Shown one piece after another: positions 58,003-64,000 of a stretch of 64,000 bases of DNA. The stretch's first letter is position 1, and every line of letters begins with the position of its first letter. Under the pieces are notes generated by a model. The model worked only from the letters and a program-made list of their open reading frames with translations, had not been told where the DNA came from and searched no databases. Position numbers and translations under genes: made by a program. The stretch is taken from positions 62,001 to 126,000 of the forward strand of contig NZ_CALIZG010000008.1 of assembly GCF_938028775.1 (NCBI RefSeq). The letters are read 5' to 3'. The stretch comes from Mogibacterium diversum_A. Its GTDB lineage: Bacteria; Bacillota; Clostridia; Peptostreptococcales; Anaerovoracaceae.

Positions 58003-60264
58003 TTATGCTTTCACAACGAAGGCATTGTATATAGCTCTAATAGCTCTCTGATAATCGGATTCCGATACACCTACTTGCACGCTGATACGCTCTGGTGCAT
58101 GATCGATGAACCTTACATTAACATGAGCACTGGATAATGCTTCAAATATCTTCATTGCAACAGAAACTTCTCCTGAAATATTCCTCCCAACTACAGCTAT
58201 CGCTGCAATACCCGTGGAGATAGTGATCTCATCAGCATCAGTTGCGCTTCTTAGCTTCTCCGTTAGCGCTTCCTCACAGTTAGCTACACTTTCTGAACCG
58301 ACGATGACCGAGAATGAGTCGAGCCCAAGCTGCTCACTTTCAACTGTGATGTTGAACTCGTCGAGAATGCTCTGTATTCTTTCGCGATACTTCGCATCAT
58401 CATTCAGTTTCTCTCGCTCGATAAGAATTGAAGAATACCCCTTCTTACCGGTTATACTGGAAATTTCAAGGCGGTTCTCGTATGAGTCAGCATTCTTAAC
58501 TATGAGAGTGCCAGGCTTTTCTGGCTCTAATGTACTCTTAATATTGATTGGAATTCCGCACTGGCTCACAGGTCTAACGGCATCTTCGTGGAGAACTTCA
58601 GCGCCTCTGAGCGCAAGCTCCCTAAGTTCTTTGTATATAATTACAGGAACACTGAGTGGATGTTTCACAATGCGAGGATCCGCCATCAGTAGTCCAGGCA
58701 CGTCTGTCCAATTCTCATATAGATCAGCCTTTGCCGCTGATGCTATAATCGCGCCAGTGATGTCTGATCCACCTCTCGAGAAGGTCACAACTTCCCCTGT
58801 TTCATTTGAACCATAGAATCCAGGAAATACTATTCTCTTATGATTTTTAATAAGCTTCTCGATGTTAGTTCTCGTCGCATCATCAAGCAGTTTCCCCGTG
58901 TCATCAAACTTAATAACTTCAGCTGTGTCTACAAAATCATACTGAAGCTGTTCAGCCATAAGCTGGGCAGTTATGAACTCCCCTCTGCTGATGAGATAAT
59001 CTCGGCACCTAGAATCCTTATACTTTTCAATTATCTTATCAAAGATTTCATCGATATTAATCTCTGAACCTAGTCCAATTGCAAGGTTCTTGAATCGATT
59101 TCGAGCCTGAGTCATCTTGGTATCGAATTCATCTGGGTTTTCGTGAGCAGAAATCAGAAGATCTGTAATCTTTACCTTTTCGTTATCGTGGACACCTGGA
59201 GCCGAAACAACTACATAGCGTCGTGCTTTATTTTGACGGACTACTTCTGCGGCGTTCCTGATACGCTCAGCTGTAGCAAGTGACGATCCTCCAAACTTCG
59301 CTACTGTGAGTTCAGAGTTGTTTCTAAGCGCAGGTGCAAGGTCCTCATTATGGATGAGTTTTATATCGTACGGAGTTGACTGATATACAAAATAGTTCAA
59401 CCAATTTGAGAACAGCAGGCTCCCGGATGATCTCCAGCGAACCACAGGTTTTTTCGAATCGTCATCATCAGGGAAATAATTTGCAGGAATCTCCGGATTA
59501 AGACCTGCTTCCTTGTCTCTTACATACTCCTTAAGGAGTGTATTCCAATCATACTCAGTGTGCCCGGTAACGAAAATCTGTCTATCATTATCTGACTTAA
59601 CGCAGAAAACACCGCCTTCTTCTGAAGTGGAAAGAACAGTAATTCCTGGAGTATTATCGATGTCCTCCTCATCTACAGTTGTATTCCTGGATTGGGGAAC
59701 ATAAAATTCATCATCAAACCCTCTAAATAGCATGCTGCGTTTAGTTTTAAGTGTATGCTTGAATACTCCTGATAGCTTCTTAGGAAGTCTTTTCTTGTTT
59801 ATGCCATAGTGATAGTAAAGCCCTGCCTGAGCTCCCCAGCATATGTGGAAAGTACTGTGAACATGAGTTTTCGACCATTCCATTATCTCACAGAGTTCTT
59901 CCCAGTAATTGACCTCCTCGAACTCAAGGAGCTCTATCGGAGCGCCTGTGATAATCATTCCATCGTAATATTCATTCTTTACGTCGCTGAACGTCTTGTA
60001 AAATGCCAGCATGTGCTCCTGAGAAGTAACGTGAGGTTTATGTGTTGCAGTCTGCAGAAGCTCGAGTTCCACCTGCAGTGGTGTGTTACTGAGCATACGC
60101 GTAATCTGCGTTTCAGTGTCAATCTTTGTCGGCATGAGGTTGAGAAGAAGTATGTGAAGCGGACGCATATCCTGCGTCATAGCACGCGTATCCGTCATTA
60201 CGAACACGTTTTCATTAGTAAGCGTCTCTATCGCTGGTAAATTATTTGGTACTTTAATTGGCAT
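58003..60264 (-). CDS. fusion: homoserine O-acetyltransferase (MetA) + aspartate kinase
   Basis: One uninterrupted 753-aa frame carries two enzymes of the aspartate family pathway. Residues 1-303 are a full MetA: catalytic C142 (HICWGAQAG), H235 and E237 (VTGHTEYDW), and E111 in TGAPIELLEF, the residue that marks acetyl-CoA use (Gly in succinyl-CoA enzymes). Residues ~319-753 are a complete aspartate kinase: VAKFGGSSLATAERI, SRGEFITAQLMAEQL, SRGGSDITGAII and two C-terminal ACT domains (DSFSVIVGS and ISVQVGVSE parts). It thus joins the first step of the pathway to the first committed step of methionine synthesis. GGAGG lies 8 bases before the ATG; no internal start or stop interrupts the join (near 59330). 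Confidence 0.93.
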   Translation of the reverse strand: MPIKVPNNLPAIETLTNENVFVMTDTRAMTQDMRPLHILLLNLMPTKIDTETQITRMLSNTPLQVELELLQTATHKPHVTSQEHMLAFYKTFSDVKNEYYDGMIITGAPIELLEFEEVNYWEELCEIMEWSKTHVHSTFHICWGAQAGLYYHYGINKKRLPKKLSGVFKHTLKTKRSMLFRGFDDEFYVPQSRNTTVDEEDIDNTPGITVLSTSEEGGVFCVKSDNDRQIFVTGHTEYDWNTLLKEYVRDKEAGLNPEIPANYFPDDDDSKKPVVRWRSSGSLLFSNWLNYFVYQSTPYDIKLIHNEDLAPALRNNSELTVAKFGGSSLATAERIRNAAEVVRQNKARRYVVVSAPGVHDNEKVKITDLLISAHENPDEFDTKMTQARNRFKNLAIGLGSEINIDEIFDKIIEKYKDSRCRDYLISRGEFITAQLMAEQLQYDFVDTAEVIKFDDTGKLLDDATRTNIEKLIKNHKRIVFPGFYGSNETGEVVTFSRGGSDITGAIIASAAKADLYENWTDVPGLLMADPRIVKHPLSVPVIIYKELRELALRGAEVLHEDAVRPVSQCGIPINIKSTLEPEKPGTLIVKNADSYENRLEISSITGKKGYSSILIEREKLNDDAKYRERIQSILDEFNITVESEQLGLDSFSVIVGSESVANCEEALTEKLRSATDADEITISTGIAAIAVVGRNISGEVSVAMKIFEALSSAHVNVRFIDHAPERISVQVGVSESDYQRAIRAIYNAFVVKA

Positions 60265-60288
60265 TTTATTCTCCTCCCAAAACCCCTT

Positions 60289-61266
60289 TTATATTAGTTC
60301 AGCTGCGATGGCACACCATTCTCCTAGTTGAGCAACTGCTAACATTTCAAAGCCGTTCTCCTTAAGTGCTGCAATCACCTTATCTTGCTGAGTAGTTAGT
60401 ATACCAGACATTATGTATCTTCCGCCACTATCAAGGTGATTACGGATGTCACCAGTGAGACGAATGACAAGATTTGTAAGAAGGTTGGCTACTACTATAT
60501 CTGCCTTAAAGTCCACTCCTTCTGTCAAATCAGCTTTTTTAATAACCACATTATGCACGTCATTAGCCTCGCTATTTTCTATTGAAGCTGCCACTGCCTC
60601 ATCATCTATGTCTATACCTAGCACTTCACTAGCTCCGAGCTTACTAGCTAATATAGATAATATTCCTGTGCCGCAGCCTACGTCCAGCACCTTATCGCCC
60701 TCATTGATATACGATTCTAGCAAATCTGCTGATAGCGAAGTGGTTTCATGAAGACCAGTCCCAAAGGCCATGCCTGGATTTATGCGTATAATCTCTCTAT
60801 CAGATTCAAATTCCTTTGAATAGTCAGCAATATCTACCCATGGAGGGGCAGCTATGTAGCTAAATCCAAGTGCAGCTGGCTTAAGAAATTCCTTCCAGCG
60901 GTCTTTCCACTCTTCGTCGCCCCTGATATTGACCGTTACCTTCAATGAGCCGAGATCAGTAACAGTGCCGAATAGACCTTTTTCTGCATTTTCTCTAACT
61001 GTTTTGGCAGCCTTCTTCACCGCATTAATAGTACTATCAGCTGTCATATCATCCGCTGCATATACTACAAGACTTGGCGACTTGCTACTCTCCCTTTTAA
61101 AATCCTCTGGTGCTAGGTAATCTGTCTCACCAAGTTGATCATTCATAAATAGAGCATCTGCTGGATCGTTTACTTCTGCAGTATCTATACCTTCACAGAT
61201 AAGCGCTGCCAGCATCGGTTCAATTCCGAGCTCCGATACTTCAATTTTTATTTCGTAATATTTCAT
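60289..61266 (-). CDS. prmA: ribosomal protein L11 methyltransferase
   Basis: PrmA trimethylates lysine residues of ribosomal protein L11. The 325-aa protein has the N-terminal recognition domain (~1-100) and a class I methyltransferase domain with DVGCGTGILSILASKLGA as SAM motif; NPGMAFGTGLHETTSLSADLL before it is diagnostic. VANLLTNLVIRL carries the NLL-type motif of PrmA. The start overlaps the endonuclease IV stop (ATGA), so the pair is coupled. Confidence 0.95.
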   Translation of the reverse strand: MKYYEIKIEVSELGIEPMLAALICEGIDTAEVNDPADALFMNDQLGETDYLAPEDFKRESSKSPSLVVYAADDMTADSTINAVKKAAKTVRENAEKGLFGTVTDLGSLKVTVNIRGDEEWKDRWKEFLKPAALGFSYIAAPPWVDIADYSKEFESDREIIRINPGMAFGTGLHETTSLSADLLESYINEGDKVLDVGCGTGILSILASKLGASEVLGIDIDDEAVAASIENSEANDVHNVVIKKADLTEGVDFKADIVVANLLTNLVIRLTGDIRNHLDSGGRYIMSGILTTQQDKVIAALKENGFEMLAVAQLGEWCAIAAELI

Positions 61267-62087
61267 CTAAGTGTCTCAATCTCTCTCGCATAACCTTCGA
61301 GGTCTTCCTGCGGGGTCTCGAGGATGCATGGAAGCCCTATTACATGTGGGTTATTAATTACTGACAGCATCGCATCAAGACCTATTTCTCCGTCACCAAT
61401 CTTCTCATGTCTATCCTTTGCCGCCCCCATAGGATTCTTGCTATCATTGATATGTAGCGCACATAGTCTATCTAACCCTATAATTCTATCGAACTCCTCC
61501 AGCACTCCAGCGAAGTCATTCTTCACATCATATCCCGCATCACTTATATGGCATGTATCAAGGCAAACCCCTATCTTATCTTTGATTTTTACGCCATCGA
61601 TAATCTGCCGAAGCTCTTCAAAATTCTTACCTATTTCACTACCCTTGCCAGCCATTGTCTCGAGTAGAACTACTGTATGCTGGTCCTCCCACATCACGTG
61701 GTTAAGCGTATCAACAATCATCTGTATTCCCAGTTCACTGCCTTGGCCAACGTGACTGCCAGGATGGAAATTATAGTAGTTTCCTGGCAAATATTCCATT
61801 CGCTTTAGATCTTCTAGCATGCATGTTCGTGCAAATTCCCTCACGCTTTCCTTACCCGAGCATGGATTTAGCGTGTACGGTGCATGAGCTACAAGCTTTC
61901 CGAAGTTGTGCTCATCCATCAGCTTTATCAAAGCCTGTGCATCGGCTTCATCGATTGCCTTCGCCTTACCACCACGTGGATTTCTAGTAAAAAACGCAAA
62001 TGTATTTGCACCAATCGATAGTGCAGCTTTTCCCATCGCTTCAAACCCATCTGAAGACGATAGGTGGCATCCCAAATATTTCTCCAT
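61263..62087 (-). CDS. nfo: endonuclease IV (deoxyribonuclease IV)
   Basis: Nfo cleaves DNA at abasic sites in base-excision repair. The 274-aa TIM-barrel protein has the three-zinc ligand motifs AHAPYTLNPC, NFHPGSHVG, VLLETMAGKG, CLDTCHISDAGYD and HINDSKNPMGAAKDRHEKIGDG cut here to its core HINDSK. Length and motif order are standard. It overlaps prmA by four bases and has a 92-base gap to the upstream translation-factor gene. Confidence 0.95.
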   Translation of the reverse strand: MEKYLGCHLSSSDGFEAMGKAALSIGANTFAFFTRNPRGGKAKAIDEADAQALIKLMDEHNFGKLVAHAPYTLNPCSGKESVREFARTCMLEDLKRMEYLPGNYYNFHPGSHVGQGSELGIQMIVDTLNHVMWEDQHTVVLLETMAGKGSEIGKNFEELRQIIDGVKIKDKIGVCLDTCHISDAGYDVKNDFAGVLEEFDRIIGLDRLCALHINDSKNPMGAAKDRHEKIGDGEIGLDAMLSVINNPHVIGLPCILETPQEDLEGYAREIETLR

Positions 62088-62179
62088 CTACAGTCCCTTT
62101 CTCTCTTTACTCCTAGCCTTACAATTATGTCTAATATTATATAACTATAATGTTAATTCTATCCTTCTAATCAATTTTC

Positions 62180-64000
62180 CTATCTATTTTCATCGAGGAA
62201 CTCTCTAATCTCCTGCAGAGCTGTTTCGATATCAAGAAGGAATTCCCGAGATGATACCCTGAGAGCGCCGTGCCCTAGCGACATCTCTTGAACGAGTGCA
62301 TCAGATGATACCACCGTAATACTTTCTCGCTTCCCAATCTCTTTTGTAAGCTCAGCGATATATGCGTCCGCTGTCTCATTTTCCTTAGTATATACTACCT
62401 CGGTATCACTTACTTTATATTTTCTTCCGAAGCTGTATGGCACTCTGTACGCATCAAAGACGATAGTCATCTTGCATCCTAGATATCCGCGATAATTCGC
62501 AAGAATATTTATCAGATGATCCCTAGCCGCCCCAATATCAGCCTTAGAAAGTTCTTTCATATGCTCATCAGCATTTATAAGGTTATAGCCATCTATAACG
62601 AAGTGAGTATCTGGCTTTCCAATTCTTTCAAGTCTATGAAGTGAACGCTTCTGCTGCTCCATAGCTCGATATTCGGACTCTTTCGGTTTTGTCTTATGCT
62701 TTACTAGATTTCCCTTTGAAATTTTCCCGTATGTCCTCTCAAATATCGCCAGCAGCTCTGCATCACTCGCTAGTTTGCGGCCAGCCGCCATTGTTTCAGC
62801 TCTAGCGGAATCTTCGTTTATACCAGAATCCTTTTCTTCCTCGAGCACAAAGGGTAGATGCATATAGTCTTGAACCTCATCCCATTTGACAGTCCTCCCA
62901 GCCCCATGGTAACAGAATATTGAATCTCCTGTCTCTGTTTCATCCTTATCTTGTTCGTACTTTGACTCCTCAATAACTTCTGATTCGTTATGACAAAAGT
63001 CATACCCAATTAGCATGCAGCTAATATGCCCTCTACCACCTGTGTAAGAAGTAAGCTTTCTCTGATAGTCAATTAATGATACTACAGGCGCTTTTCCTTT
63101 CAAAGTAGACATATCACCATCAATAATTGGCTCACTAAACGACCCGGAAGCATTCCTTATATCGGTCATAGCCATTCCAATATTAGCACTAGGCAGTTTT
63201 ATCTCAAAGCTAAACCAAGGTTCTAGTATGCGGCAATTACCACGCAGAAGTCCATTTCTAACCGCTCTATAAGTGGCCTGTCTAAAATCGCCCCCTTCAG
63301 TGTGTTTTTCATGAGCTTTTCCTGCAGCTAATGTAATGCGCACATCTGTGAGCGGGGCTCCAATCAGCACGCCACGAAATACCCTCTCATCTAGATGCGA
63401 TAGTATTAAATTTTGCCAATTTCTACTTAAAACGTCCTCTGGGATAATGCTATCTGTGACGATACCACTTCCGCGCTCACTTGGTCTAATAATTAGATGT
63501 ACTTCAGCATAATGCTTAAGTGGTTCAAAGTGACCAATGCCTTCAGCTGCCTCTATTACAGTCTCCTTATAGATTATATTTCCTGCCTCAAAGCGAACTC
63601 TATATCCAAACCTGCTCATTATCTGAGTTTCAAGAATCTCTTGCTGAACCTCACCCATAAGCCTGATATTAACACCACGGAGACCCTGCTCTACGGAAAT
63701 ATGCAGCTTTGGGTCTTCTTCTTCGAGCACTCTCATATCCGTTACAAACTTGTTTTGCTCCACGCGTTCTTCAGGAATGATTATATAAGAAAGGTATGGT
63801 TCAATTATCCCGTTTCTCGTCTCATCCTCCGCAAGTGCTCCTATTCCCCCGCCTGCTCTTGATGAGCCTACACCAGTTATTGCGCATATGTCGCCAGGAG
63901 ATGCTGAATCTACCATCGTGTATTTCTGACCGGAGTAAATTCTTATCTGATTGATCTTTTCATGCAGTAGTTCACCGCTTTCGGTTCTGACTGCGACGTT
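62180..64000 (-). CDS. TetM/EF-G-like translation factor GTPase fused to a Rae1/YacP-type NYN nuclease (5' part outside window)
   Basis: The visible C-terminal ~606 residues run from the window edge without a stop. First come EF-G/TetM domains II (end), III (LHISVEQGLRGVNIRLMGE), IV (HEKHTEGGDFRQATYRAVRNG) and V (EPWFSFEIKLPSANIGMA, LTSYTGGRGH). A ~128-residue charged linker with ELLAIFERTYGKI follows, then a NYN domain (bases 62183-62608) with acidic residues in FVIDGYNLIN, VFDAYR and NETADAYIAEL, like YacP/Rae1, which cuts mRNA in the ribosomal A site. The GTPase domain lies off the window. Tetracycline protection is not shown: the domain IV tip (KAHEKHTEGGDF) differs from TetM. The apparent start at 63916 is internal. 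Confidence 0.85.
   Translation of the reverse strand, partial: NVAVRTESGELLHEKINQIRIYSGQKYTMVDSASPGDICAITGVGSSRAGGGIGALAEDETRNGIIEPYLSYIIIPEERVEQNKFVTDMRVLEEEDPKLHISVEQGLRGVNIRLMGEVQQEILETQIMSRFGYRVRFEAGNIIYKETVIEAAEGIGHFEPLKHYAEVHLIIRPSERGSGIVTDSIIPEDVLSRNWQNLILSHLDERVFRGVLIGAPLTDVRITLAAGKAHEKHTEGGDFRQATYRAVRNGLLRGNCRILEPWFSFEIKLPSANIGMAMTDIRNASGSFSEPIIDGDMSTLKGKAPVVSLIDYQRKLTSYTGGRGHISCMLIGYDFCHNESEVIEESKYEQDKDETETGDSIFCYHGAGRTVKWDEVQDYMHLPFVLEEEKDSGINEDSARAETMAAGRKLASDAELLAIFERTYGKISKGNLVKHKTKPKESEYRAMEQQKRSLHRLERIGKPDTHFVIDGYNLINADEHMKELSKADIGAARDHLINILANYRGYLGCKMTIVFDAYRVPYSFGRKYKVSDTEVVYTKENETADAYIAELTKEIGKRESITVVSSDALVQEMSLGHGALRVSSREFLLDIETALQEIREFLDENR

Noticed and set aside
62180..63916. 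Complete 578-aa gene starting at 63916
   Set aside because: The frame stays open to the window edge with EF-G domain II sequence upstream, so the start is internal and the gene is cut by the window.
62180..64000. Acquired tetracycline resistance gene (tetM-like mobile element)
   Set aside because: The domain IV tip differs from TetM, no mobile element is near, and the base composition matches the flanking housekeeping genes.

Overview
The window looks like chromosome of a low-to-mid GC anaerobic Firmicute, most likely an amino-acid-fermenting member of the Clostridia (Anaerovoracaceae/Mogibacterium-Eubacterium type; this placement is an inference). Supporting signs are a complete reductive Stickland-type operon (2-hydroxyacyl-CoA dehydratase, activator, CoA-transferase, hydroxyacid dehydrogenase, acyl-CoA dehydrogenase, EtfAB), a reverse-type rubrerythrin with PerR, class III anaerobic ribonucleotide reductase, formate-tetrahydrofolate ligase, and a SAM-I riboswitch. 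I see no phage, insertion sequence, integron, CRISPR array, tRNA or rRNA gene.

Layout. 1-6.1 kb: end of a dCMP deaminase and dapB on the plus strand, then two flavoproteins and metK with its SAM-I riboswitch on the minus strand. 6.2-9.6 kb: an unrecognised 425-aa protein, an intergenic cluster of DnaA-box-like sites, an AlaX-type tRNA editing protein and a cytidylate-kinase-like protein. 9.8-18.8 kb (minus): truA-scpA-scpB-rluB packed with overlaps, an orphan prepilin-peptidase-like protein, an acyl-CoA:acetate CoA-transferase with an alpha/beta hydrolase, an rRNA methyltransferase and a Na/Pi cotransporter. 19-29 kb (minus): the Stickland operon, read as activator-dehydratase-CoA transferase-dehydrogenase-acyl-CoA dehydrogenase-EtfB-EtfA-butyrate kinase from one strong promoter. 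29-36.8 kb: small membrane proteins, DUF2130, PerR-rubrerythrin, a DtxR/MntR-type repressor, a POT-family transporter and a sortase-anchored surface protein. 37-40.7 kb: a LytTR response regulator, an AgrC/ComD-type kinase and a two-gene ABC exporter whose promoter carries a LytTR-type direct repeat. 40.9-54.7 kb: aminopeptidase P, fhs, a YheO-like regulator with a YitT protein, pepT, cardiolipin synthase, nrdG, a YgjP-type metallopeptidase, nrdD and an iron alcohol dehydrogenase, with mirrored NrdR-like boxes between the last two. 54.8-64 kb (minus): DUF2752, NlpC/P60, a DUF438 hemerythrin-like protein behind a Crp/Fnr-type (HcpR-like) site, a MetA-aspartate kinase fusion, prmA, endonuclease IV, and the 3' part of a TetM/EF-G-like factor fused to a Rae1/YacP-type NYN nuclease.

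How it works together. The Stickland operon would take a 2-oxo acid (from amino-acid transamination) to a 2-hydroxy acid, activate it to the CoA ester, dehydrate it to the enoyl-CoA and reduce it with the ETF-linked dehydrogenase; butyrate kinase could then make ATP from an acyl phosphate. The peptide transporter and peptidases (PepT, aminopeptidase P) fit a peptide- and amino-acid-fed life. DapB, the aspartate kinase-MetA fusion and MetK are steps of the aspartate family pathway, with SAM sensing on metK. Several promoters can be read directly: metK, hadI, perR, nrdD, the ABC exporter and DUF438.

The two strongest candidates for something new are gene fusions: homoserine O-acetyltransferase joined to aspartate kinase in one uninterrupted frame (58003-60264), and a ribosome-binding translational GTPase joined to an A-site-type endonuclease domain (62180 to the window edge).
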